From the NCBI GenBank assembly GCA_026260175.1, contig JAKCWW010005847.1, positions 1,033-34,735 of the forward strand: a stretch of DNA of 33,703 nucleotides, given 5' to 3'. The stretch is from Reticulitermes lucifugus (taxonomy: Eukaryota; Arthropoda; Insecta; Blattodea; Rhinotermitidae). Positions 23,336 through 33,062 of this stretch are shown here, one piece after another (positions within the stretch are counted from its first letter, which is position 1; each line of letters opens with the position of its first letter). The position numbers were made by a program, and so were the translations under genes. The notes beneath the pieces are model-generated. The model worked only from the letters and a program-made list of their open reading frames with translations. It was not told the DNA's origin and did not search any database.

Positions 23336-24414
23336 ATGAAGATTCAATAACACTAGAACTTCTTATCATCCTTTCGTAAACAACGATGCAAGGCTTCCCG
23401 GTCTGTCGCAAAGGTCACATGGTGCGGGCCTCTCATCTGATCTTTTACAAAAACCGAACAGACTGTTGTCCGAGGAGGCTAGGTCCGGACTGTAGGGTGG
23501 ATGGGAAAGAAGTTCCCAGCTATTCTTCTGAATCCTCTCCACGCACAAACGGAAATTGTGGGACCGTGCCTTGTCGTGTTGCAGGATGATCTTTTCATTC
23601 CTTGGACGTTTGTCACGCAATGCACGGCAACGTTCCTGAAGCGTCTGAAGGTAAAGAGTAGCATTGACAATTTCGCCTTGTTGCAAAATCTCGACCAATA
23701 TTCCTCCTTCAATACCCCAAAACACTTTTCCAGTGGCCTTATGAGTTGAAGGCATTGTTTCCTGCTTCTTTTTCTTGGGCGATGTTGTGTGACGTCATTC
23801 TATGCTCTGTCGTTTTGTCTCCGGATCAGAGTGATAAAATCAGACTTCGTCCCCCTTCACGATGCTGTAAAGTAAGTCGTTGCCTTCGACAGCCTAATGC
23901 TGCAGCAATTTTGAGGAAGACATTTTGGCTGAAGTGTGTGCCCCTCCGTCAGAAAGCGAGAAATACATGAAACACAAACTTTCTGGTATCGCAAATTTGC
24001 GCCACCTCCTGGACCGCACGGGGCTTTATTCCAATCTCTGCAGCCGTTACCCTGACTGTCACTCTTCGTTTCTGTCTGATGGCGCATTGATTTTTCCTTT
24101 GTTTCTCTCGGCAGAGACAGTTCGCTGGCGACCACTATGGGGCTGATCGGCGATGTCTGTGGTTTTTTCTTTAAAACCCTTTACCCATCATCTGACACAG
24201 CCAGCGAGAGCGCATGCGTCTTTACATACACATTTAACTTGTGCGTTAATACCTGATGCTGGGATTTCTTCCTTAACAAGAAATTCTCTCACTGTACTTT
24301 GCCGAAAAGACGTGACCTTAGTAGCCAAATTCTCGTACTGAAATATGACCATGTACCAGGGGCAGGCGACAATTTTCATTCTGGTGTTAGAAGATAGATG
24401 TAACTAATCTTCAT
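23336..24414 (-). mobile_element. decayed mariner transposon with candidate TIRs
   Basis: A second single-gene DNA transposon, unrelated in sequence to the one at 17 kb. The transposase pseudogene occupies almost all of it. Short inverted repeats flank it: ATGAAGATT at 23336-23344 and its complement AATCTTCAT at 24406-24414, each followed inward by a shared CTTCT at a similar distance. At 1,079 bases it is a little short for a mariner (about 1.3 kb), so internal or terminal deletion is likely. The ends are inference; the mariner identity is well supported by the coding part. Confidence 0.72.
23359..24379 (-). pseudogene. mariner transposase pseudogene (DD34D)
   Basis: From the start at 24379 (MKIVACPW...) the N-terminal part contains REFLVKEEIPASGINAQ, typical of the first helix-turn-helix, then broken pieces of the second one (LTEGHTLQPKC region, about 23930). 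The catalytic part is nearly intact: GDEV with the first Asp (23849-23851), a KKKKQ run, GKVFWGIEGGILVEILQQGE, LQHDKARSH with the second Asp, and HPPYSPDLASSD with the third. From the second to the third Asp I count exactly 34 residues between, the mariner DD34D signature. Two TGA stops, after GDEV (23840-23842) and after RQSIE (23795-23797), sit where mariners have conserved Trp. A single-base frameshift near 23440-23460 breaks the C-terminus, which resumes as DQMRGPHHVTFATDREALHR and ends KDDKKF-stop at about 23359. Earlier frameshifts break the N-terminal half. Not functional. Confidence 0.92.
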
Positions 24415-24419
24415 GTATG

Positions 24420-25440
24420 GCGCATTGCAATATTTCCTGGCACTTGTTGGCAGTTCCACAATGCTCATAACATTTGGTACACTCTTAGTAGCAGGAATAC
24501 TATTCAAGTTTTCACAAACATCTTACGTTCTTTATCATTCTATACATTCGTTAATAATGCAGTCTAAAGTGCAATGTGTATATCTCGTCGATAAAGATTG
24601 CGACATGCAGTGAAATGGAAAGAAAGTGACAGAAACCTATCGTGTCCTATTTCAAGTTACGAACCTGAGTTTTTCTGGAAAGAATTAAAAAAAAAACACT
24701 TCGGCTAGGAGAGTCAGTTTCAATGTGTTAAAATTCTTCAACAGCACTAGTATACACATTCAAAAATCTAACCAAAATATAGGCAAAAAATTGTGCCATC
24801 ACAGGAATATACCAGAAAATTGTTTTCTTACCCGCTGTAGCTTTATGAAAAATGCTTGTGTTTCACGACGGGAAGAAACTATAACATACAAATGGTACTA
24901 AATACCTAAAATAATGCAAGTGTTTAGGTGTGTATTATCCATATATTCTTAGTTTTCATGAGAAATGTGGGAAAGGTGAATAATTTCCTAATTAAAAACT
25001 TTCTATATTCTCCAAGGAAATTAACAAATGCTGTATGTGCAGTTAGGATATTCCAGCACGACTGTAAATACAACTATTCGAAAAATGTATACATTTCAAA
25101 TATTCTGGAGATTTGCAACTGAAATATTTGTTATACGACGTATATATTCTTGGATGGAATGAATCTTACGGCAGCTTAGTTCAAGAAAGCATGAAATTAA
25201 AATATAAATCTATGGAGCAAGAAGTAGAATTGCAGGATCAAATCATCGTATTTCAATTTCAGTTTGGTAAAATCACTGAGGTTCCTAACCCGAAAAGGAG
25301 AGAAAAATAACTTAAGCATCTTACTTTAAATTACTTTTATTTTATATCATCACGCATACTGAAAATCATTCCAGATTTTCAGTAAAACTGCGCCTGTGTA
25401 TGCCATGACGGAACTTCAGCACTAGAAGAGCTAAGTGTTC
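24420..25440. other. AT-rich sequence, nothing confident
   Basis: On the minus strand CTACAGCGG is followed by GTAAGAAAAC at about 24825-24835, a strong donor, but no acceptable acceptor lies upstream. The 65-codon plus frame at 25113-25310 is charged at its end but matches nothing I know. Confidence 0.4.
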
Positions 25441-25449
25441 AGCTTCATA

Positions 25450-25615
25450 TCCCCCGGTACACTTTGAATAGGCGGCCAGGTGGGCCGCAGATTCGATTTT
25501 GATGGCTTGGAGAGAGACATGTCTCTTGTCCCTGCCAGGATTCGAACCACGATTCCTCGATCTTCGAGCCCGTATTATACTAACTATACCGAATACACCA
25601 TTCAGGCCTCCAAAG
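25450..25615 (-). repeat. tRNA-derived SINE (family 2)
   Basis: On the minus strand a D-arm-like GGTATAGTTAGTATAATAC (about 25573-25591) is followed by a GGGCTCGAAGATCGAGG anticodon-arm-like segment and a perfect B box GGTTCGAATCC (25538-25548), then CTGGCAGGGA. The head resembles an Asp-type tRNA more than the other two SINE heads do. The body then has ACAAGAGACATGTCTCTC and a GC-rich GGCCCACCTGGCCGCC segment. It is too diverged in the stems to be a working tRNA. Confidence 0.75.
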
Positions 25616-25687
25616 ATTTTCAGTTTTGAAAAATAAAATTATTTAGTTTTATCAGTCATACAGATATGGCATGAATGAAAAACTTAC

Positions 25688-25778
25688 CGCTCTTTGAAAG
25701 TCGGTGTCGAATGGCTACCACTCCGGCTTCGTGTCCGGAACGTCACGGTTTCCAAATCCATTTTGTAGATTTTCCATT
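25688..25778 (-). CDS. candidate internal coding exon, 91 bases
   Basis: On the minus strand AAATATTTATGCAG precedes the segment and GAGCG followed by GTAAGTTTTT ends it. The donor is close to ideal; the acceptor has a short pyrimidine tract. Only one frame is fully open: WKIYKMDLETV-TFRTRSRSGSHSTPTFKER, with two leftover bases at each end. The codons in the second half are GC-rich (CGG, CCG, AGC), unlike the AT-rich flanks, which favours a real exon. The Arg/Ser-rich part looks like a disordered or phosphorylated linker. I do not recognise the protein. Joined to the 21-base exon upstream the frame stays open. Confidence 0.42.
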
Positions 25779-25977
25779 CTGCATAAATATTTGGCCATTT
25801 TGATTGGTTTCTTCAAATATATTATTGAATATTACCTTAAAATAATCCACTCCCAATCCTATCATTTCATTACCGATTCATCATTTAAGAACTACAGTAC
25901 CGTTCGAAGCTACTTAATTATTTTACTCGAAGAAGTAATCTTTAAGTAAAGGAGAAGTCAATGAAATAATTACTTAC

Positions 25978-25998
25978 CGCTCCCTGGATAAGGAATTC
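25978..25998 (-). CDS. candidate 21-base microexon
   Basis: On the minus strand TTTTCTTTTCTGTTGCAG is a textbook acceptor with a branch-point-like GCTGAT about 25 bases before the AG. Twenty-one bases later comes GAGCG then GTAAGT, a textbook donor. The exon is a whole number of codons. In the phase that joins the next exon at 25778 it reads IPYPGS and gives a Glu across the junction, keeping the frame open. Frame-neutral microexons of this size are common in neuronal and muscle genes of animals. The protein is not recognised; expression is not shown. Confidence 0.45.
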
Positions 25999-26004
25999 CT
26001 GCAA

Positions 26005-28545
26005 CAGAAAAGAAAACACACATCAGCTAAATGAATGTTTTAGAAACAGGTGTGGATATATGGGTATCTGAAGAAGGTTTGTGGCCATTTTACTTATATT
26101 CAAGTAGCGAATGTCTACCATTTTCCATAAAGCGACATTAGAAAGTAACGAATTCACAGAACTTTGTATAGAAGAGTGGTTACAGAGTATCGTTGGCGAT
26201 TCAGTATTTTAATAAATCATTAATCTACAAATTCAGGGATAGTAAATGTCGAGCCATGCAACGGTATGGTGATGAATGAGATGTAGATATGGATTTGAAA
26301 TACATTTACGTGAAAAAAAAAAATATGTACCCCATTCCGTCTTTATCGTGACAATTGCTTGGTAGGACTGAAAAAACGCAGTTATGATAAATGAGAATAA
26401 AGCCTACTTCCGCCAGATTATCTTCTTAATACATGGCCAGATAATTTCATGTATACTAACCTACACATTTAAATGCTTTAAAATTATGCAAAATATTTCA
26501 GGCCATCCACGCAACAGGAAGTACAAATAAGTTACCCTACATCAATATTCTTTTCAGAAAAACTACTAAAGGATAAACTTTATTGCCTGTATATTCTGTC
26601 TGTTTCCACGAAAACCTTCTAATGTTAGTAGTTTTTTCCTCTTGTATATAGCCGATGGTTTCTAAAAGAATAAAGTAATTCACGATGGCGACTTTATGGT
26701 GTGTATTAAAAAATATTCTTGACTGATTAAGTTTTGGAAAGTCGGCCAATATTATTGTGCTCTCTTCACAAAGCACCAGCTTTATTTTAGAATTGTCACC
26801 TTGGGATAATAAAACATTTAATTTTTGTAATTAGATAAGTAATGAAGCAGCTGTGTACTTAATCATGCAACTGTGGGATAATAATAAATATTTTCGAATA
26901 TATAGATTATGCCCCAGTGCCAATATTTTCCACATTCAATTCTTCTGGCTTATGACACCGTGTCGTCTGAAAACTCTTCATCTATCCACATGGCGTCATT
27001 CCCAAAAGAAATGAATCGTCACTAACATTGTTTTAAGAATTTCATATATGGCTGACTACTATTGAGAGTTTATTATGTCAAGCAGGGCTCTACTTTAGGG
27101 AGTTACTAAATTACTGCTGTTACAAGTATTAACATATCTAGGACGCAAATGTTACACGCGTGACTGCAGTCTCTTCTGAGGGCTCTTGAATCTTGATGGC
27201 AAATGTTAAATTAAATTTTTCGAAATCAGAATCATTACTTAATAGAAAAAAATTGTATTTTACTACACTTTACGCAACATTCAATTCAAAGAATGGGATT
27301 AATTTATAATAATTTCCGTGTGATGATTTAATTATTGAATAACGGAAGCTTGCATTCAAATTTCAAAGTAACTTTACCAAGTAGACAATTCTGCACTGCT
27401 ACGCATATATTCCTTAATACTTATACGGTTATTCCTGTAAATGTTTGTTTCGTGTAATTGGGTAAGATTTAGTTTTAAACGAAACTCTAGGAAATTCGTT
27501 TTACTATTCTAATTACACTTGTAGCCACGTAAGCTTCGCTGTTGTTCAAAGGGATTAAAATAAACGTTCATTGAGTAATCTTTGTATACATTATCTGAAA
27601 TATGAGAGATGTTACTGCATAATAAAGACAACTTGTGATAGTTGCATTTGGAGATGAATGAAAGGACTTCCAGATATTAGAGCAAAAATGAAAGAACTGT
27701 TGTAAAAAAGATGCACTCTAAAACAAGATTCTGGAAGAAATTTACGCAGGTACTTCTGTAGGAAAACTTACACATCTATACAACCATAACTAGATTGGAG
27801 TCGCCAACAGTGGCTGTACCATATTTAAGGCTCCAATAATCTTCAATTTGGAAATTAGAATCTCGGATGAGAATTGTACTGAAATTAGAAGGGATTTTTT
27901 ACTTCTTCTGTGTAGTTAGAGGTAGTTGGAGACTCAAATAGGGTATTTATTGTTCCACAACTATCTCTATATCCGAGGAAAGCGGGTGCTACTAGAAGGA
28001 GAAGAATAATTTTCATGGGTTTAAACGTTTAGAACACTACATTAAATTCTGCACATGAACATACTTTTATATGCACACTTTCAAAGTCATAATAGAACCA
28101 AACTCATACACTGCTTCAAATATAAATTTGAAAAGAGAAAATGAGAATTTCATTCTGAAAATCAAGATACGTGATATGTATGTTCGTGTTTGTATGTAAG
28201 TGCGCAAGAGAAATTGCACTACAAAGTTTCTTTTCTGTAAACATGCAACAACACGTAGAAACCATTCCAGCGCCAACTTAGTTTTCTCTTCTCAAATCGG
28301 GCTGAAATTTGAGGCTGATATCATTCTGGACTGGTAGTCTGAAGTATAAGTGACCGTGCGACGTCTTGTGTATATGAAGATGGATGCATCAAGGCCTTCC
28401 GAAACCTTGGCATTTGTATAGTAATCTACTCGGCGTCGTATCCTAAATGACTACAATAAATATCATTAGAGCTGTCAGAAAATCAAACTGTCATGTCCTT
28501 ATATAAAAATCCAAAGGAATAGTGCCTTTCTGTTTCTGTTGTTAC
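26005..28545. other. AT-rich sequence, nothing recognised
   Basis: This is upstream of the minus-strand exon candidates and probably intron if they are real. No further splice-bounded open segment was found by eye. The 79-codon minus frame at 26537-26776 has no motif. Confidence 0.45.
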
Positions 28546-28550
28546 CGTTT

Positions 28551-28609
28551 TTGTTATAATTGTTGTTGTTATTATTACTGCTACTGCTGCTACTGCTGCT
28601 GATGCTGTA
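28551..28609. repeat. compound trinucleotide microsatellite (TTG/TTA/CTG-type)
   Basis: TTG units change to TTA and then to interrupted CTG/CTA units. In all three blocks the triplet is NTG or NTA, so this looks like an old array that drifted by single-base changes. Confidence 0.8.
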
Positions 28610-28614
28610 GTTGG

Positions 28615-30575
28615 GACTTTTGATTCCACCCACGATTTTAATGTTCGGATGTTTTATACACTTTTATTACTGCAGTTGCATTGTTTCTTTCAGTATCGCG
28701 GAACAGATGTATGAGACTGTATAAACAAAATGTCTTGAACACGATATACGATGTAACATAAAAGGACAAATTCAACACAATTTATTGCTTCTTGCAGATG
28801 TTATACCGACAGTAAAACAGTTGCTGATGGCTCCACGCCATTCTAAAGGCAAGGCATGAAAGGTTTGGCACAGAATAACTCTGCCACATTCGTCGTCAGC
28901 AAGAAAAATCAATTATGTCTGAATGAGAGGGTGAAATAGCAGGCAAGAAGTGTTCATAGACGCACAAGCAGGAGCTCCAATCTAGAAAACAAGGCTAGTA
29001 AACGATGTGTTTAACAGTCACTAATAGTTGAAGTACAAAATTAATCTAAATAACATAAGAAAATTGAAGTCATAACGCGTCTTCATTACCAAGACCAACT
29101 AGATATTGCTCTTTAGGGTAAAAATCCCTGTTTGTCCTTTGAACCGTAATAAATGTTACAAATACGCTCATTAGAAAAAATGCAGATTTCTAGTGTTAAT
29201 TTAGATATACAGGTGATACATATAGCAATAAACACCTTTAAGATTTAGCACGTTTCCATGTTTGCTCATCCCTTAGGCTCCACAGTTTCATCAATACAAC
29301 GTATATATTAATTTCTGAGCTGTAATTTGTGTTGTCGAGTAATAAATACTATGACTTACTGACATATATAGAGATCCTGAAGGAATCAGTCGTGATGTAT
29401 TTTAAGGTACTTTCTTGAATTTTCACGGTACGGCGTACGGAAGGCACTCCTATCTCTGTCGATAAGCTCTCACGTTTCAAACGTGTCCCTGTCCGTTCAA
29501 CAATTACGAGCACATAGTAATGAAGCAGCCACCACCAACAGCGCCAAATGTCCTTGTCCCACCATCAACATACATTTGCCGCTGAACACATTTCAGTTCT
29601 TAGGCGAATAAATCGACTTCTGCGCAGGCGCTGCGTAACTGAAAACTGTAGGGTCCCTGTTTCGGAGAGTCTTATTTTGTTCATCCCCTTAGAGTTAAGG
29701 ATGGTGGTCTGTGCTCAAAGTGTTCATTGGAGCGATATTTAAACCTTTTATTATTTGCTTAGAACCCAATAAAAGACATCGGGACATACTATTTCTCTGT
29801 TCAACGTTGCAAAAGTTACCGATGACGAAATTGAAACATTCTCCACAGGCCTCTACTACAAATATGGAGAGAGGCCGCCAGTCAACCAGCCTGCCAGCCA
29901 GCCAGCTTACCCGCTAGTCACTTCTCCAAAACCAAGAGCATAGCTTTTTGTGAAACGTCAGCAGTGAAACCTCATCTGGATCTTTTCGTCATTCAAAAAA
30001 CTTGTTCTTCTCTTTTGTAGAAGTATTCTTCTCTATCTCCATTAGCTATATAGTCCAACTAGTTGCACAAAACTTTTACGCACTTTGAGAAATTGGAATA
30101 ATTTCCTGTACTCGCAAAATGTATTCTTAATTATTTACTACAATTTATTACATTAACCAAAATATGGTTTAAGGTTTGAACACTTAGTGAATATTATTTA
30201 AAATATTACATGTTTTAGGAAAAATGTTAATGAATAAAAAACTGCAAAAACAAATATATATGACATCAAATTATAAAATACTGTGAAATATGACATATAT
30301 TTATACAGTCACGTATACAGGATACCACAGAAACTTTTGCGTTAATTTTTCTCTAGATTTGACTCTTTTGGTCTGCAGTGTTAAGTTAGTACTAATATTT
30401 TGGGCACTGTATGTGTGAGCAGGTCTTAATAGTGAGATTTGAGGTTCTCACTGCAGGGAATGCGAAGACTGCTGTGTTTTGGAATGTAACGTCATGTAGT
30501 GTAATAAAGAGGTATATATTTTTGTGGTTTCCCCATAAGTTTTCAGTATAAATGAGTAGAAAAAGTTACTCTCAT
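28615..30575. other. anonymous sequence
   Basis: No gene recognised. A splice-acceptor-like TTGCTTCTTGCAG ends at about 28797 (plus), but the sequence after it has stops in every frame before any good donor. A CCAG-rich tetranucleotide patch lies at about 29885-29908. Confidence 0.4.
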
Positions 30576-30579
30576 ATAC

Positions 30580-30695
30580 TGAAGTTGAAGCCAGAAACTT
30601 CCTCCGAAGAGTTGATACATATTTACAATACTACATGGCATCACATACCTGATGATACAACATCACATCACATCCCTGAAGACTGCAGACTTAAC
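30580..30695 (+). repeat. dispersed repeat, second copy of the 20.8 kb family
   Basis: The plus strand has ACTTCCTCCGAAGAGTTGAT, ACATATTTACAATACTACAT, then CATCCCTGAAGACTGCAGAC. The order agrees with the 20.8 kb minus copy (CTTCTCCGAAAAGTGTG, TAAATATATGCC, TTTACACGATG, AAAGACCTGCATCTT). A run of ATCACA units in the middle (30650-30676) looks like a later local expansion. Confidence 0.45.
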
Positions 30696-31104
30696 ATCTA
30701 TATGCTTTGTGTTGTGTAGCTTCCTATCTCTTTCAGCTTCAGAGACATTATAGACTAGCTGCAGAATAAAGTTAACCTATATTCATTATCTGGAAGGAAT
30801 ATGGAACCAAAGGGTGGCGGCCTATTTCTAGTTAACGTCCTGGCATTTAGAAGTATAGCCGGAGGGAAAAGATGAGTAAAAATTATGAAAATTACCTGCA
30901 CGTCAACAGAGATGCATAACTCCATGGAGGAGGTATTTCTTGTGTATATGGTACTCTATCAGCTGATCTATATATTCCCTCCTTTTATAAAAGTGAGACG
31001 TTTCTTACTTTATTCATTAGAGCTCAAGTATGAATATCGAACATTAATATAGCGAGAGGTTTCATGTTCCGACTGCCATAACTATGAAGAATACTGCCTT
31101 CTTA

Positions 31105-31160
31105 GATGCGACACCGTGTAGTCTGGCATACGTATCTTCCAAACTACACGATATCTCATC
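31105..31160. repeat. imperfect hairpin, 18-base arms
   Basis: Arm 31105-31122 (GATGCGACACCGTGTAGT) and arm 31143-31160, whose complement is GATGAGATATCGTGTAGT, agree at 15 of 18 positions around a 20-base loop. Whether it is transcribed is unknown. Confidence 0.55.
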
Positions 31161-31307
31161 ACTGAAAATATTATTGTTCATGTGATAAACATATTACTCT
31201 AAATACAAGGATGGATGGTGGTAAAGAGCTGGACAACCCTGAAGTAGAGAAGCAATGCAAAGATACGCAAAAGTGTAAGGGTGAATGGGAGCAAATGGAA
31301 AGAACAG

Positions 31308-31333
31308 CGTCGCGTCGCGGCGTGGCGTGGCGG
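31308..31333. repeat. short GCGTC/GCGTG pentamer run
   Basis: The plus strand reads GCGTCGCGTCGCGGCGTGGC and continues with one more GTGGCGG. Units GCGTC and GCGTG alternate. It is the most CpG-rich 25 bases in the window, against a strongly AT-rich background. Confidence 0.7.
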
Positions 31334-33062
31334 TGTATTAGTAAGAGATATGGATGACTGCACTCGGCCTGTGATGGAAAGCCGTGGCTTTTACGGGATC
31401 TCTGACGTCACTGCTGGCTTGCCGTGCAACAACCGCCTCATTGCCATCTCAGCTCCAATTTCATTGCAACTTTTTAGTCATATCTAGTCATACAGTACGG
31501 GTTCATGATCAGTGCGATATATGATTTTACTTTGTTGGAGAGATTGCTCCCCATATGTCACAAGATATATTCTGACAGGAAATAATTTGTGACATCTTAG
31601 GATTTCAAATGTAAGTCGTCTGAATTTCATTTTCAAGTATATCTTAGATAGAAATGGTGTGAGATGACTTGTGAATGCATCACAAGGAATATTACTTTCT
31701 CTCACTTCCCAAACTTCATAGGAAGTGGAAATTTACCCCAACGGAAAGTGCAGATATTCCAAATGCTTTCTCTCATACATAATAGACTTATAGACACAAA
31801 TTTATTATTGCAGGTAAAAATGTACTCTTCCCTAGCTAACAGAGCTGCAGATGGGGCAAAAATATGAGCACAATATTGTAAAAATTCTTTAAAAAGTTTG
31901 CAAATGTTAATGTCATTCTACAAGGCGAAATGTCCCAAAAGAGGGATTTTTAAGAAAACAGCCGTGAGACGCTCAAATCTCAGTCACTCAACTTTTGAAA
32001 CTTGCAATTTTTACAGAAAGACCTTAGGCGTACATGTGTCAGAGGCTTCAAGCCAGAGATAATATGCCATATTAATGTCAGCATTCGGCCATAATAACCA
32101 AGTTAGCAACATAAAAATTTTTCATGAAATGTTTCTGAATATACCGAAGGTATTCACGCTTTGACATGCGCTATGAACCTTGTGTCCGTCTCGCGTAAAA
32201 TGTAAAGTGCGATGTAATTAAACGAATGCCAAGCTGTAGAATAGAGTTATTTTCGTGTTACCGGATTGGGATGGTTAAGTCAGTCTTTAGGCCATATGAT
32301 CCTACAACATATCAAGTTTGACGTGTGTCCCTGGAGTATGTGAAGCATCGCGTGTCTCGGATATTGCTACAGTGGGTCGTCGAAGAACAAAACCCTGAAG
32401 ACTGTGACACCAAACGGCTGGAGAGTACGTGGAGAGAAAATGAATACAAGCTTGACGTGAAACGTGCTATCAGAGGTACATATACAAAATAATACCCGTC
32501 TAATCATGAAACTTCATACAAAACAAAAGAAATTGCAGACCAAAACATTCTTATCTAAGTGTATAAGACATGGAGACTTTTAAAATGCGGAAGTTTCTGC
32601 GCACGCAATGCAATCGTATGAGGTGAAAGGGTAGATTCATTCATTCTTAACCTTGATATTAAAATGCAGGTGAGTAAAATGTTTTAAATCTTGCATTACC
32701 TTCAATATCAGGTATTTATTCGTAAAGTAAAACGTGACTCTGAATTAAGGGGAAAGTTCTCCCATGGGGAAAGGAAATATTTTCTCCCGAAAATATCACA
32801 AAGTAAATAGTAATGTAAAATAAGGTCTATGCAGTAAAAAATGTATAATGCTAATATATAACAGAAAAAAAATTAACGTAAACTTATCCGTTGTAGTGTT
32901 TATTGTTATCCATTAAATAACACTGTTTCCAGTTGTACTGTTTCATTATATTCTAAAAAAAAAGTGTCCGTCATAAGTGGAAAACATGACTGAAGACAGA
33001 CAGAAGATAAATACAGATAGGTTACTTCAATCAAAGACTTTCAGAGACACAAACAAAGCAAG

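Larger units (their letters stand above)
30700..32970. other. anonymous sequence with one hairpin and a GC-rich pentamer run
   Basis: No gene recognised. A hairpin (31105-31160) and a pentamer run (31308-31333) are listed separately. A good donor-like GCAG followed by GTGAGTAAAA lies at about 32668 (plus) without a clear acceptor before it. Confidence 0.4.

Noticed and set aside
23386-24341. Several plus-strand frames of 60 to 82 codons
   Set aside because: Antisense shadows of the mariner transposase pseudogene.
25538-25600. A functional tRNA gene
   Set aside because: B box and D-arm-like sequence are present, but the stems do not pair well enough and a SINE body follows.
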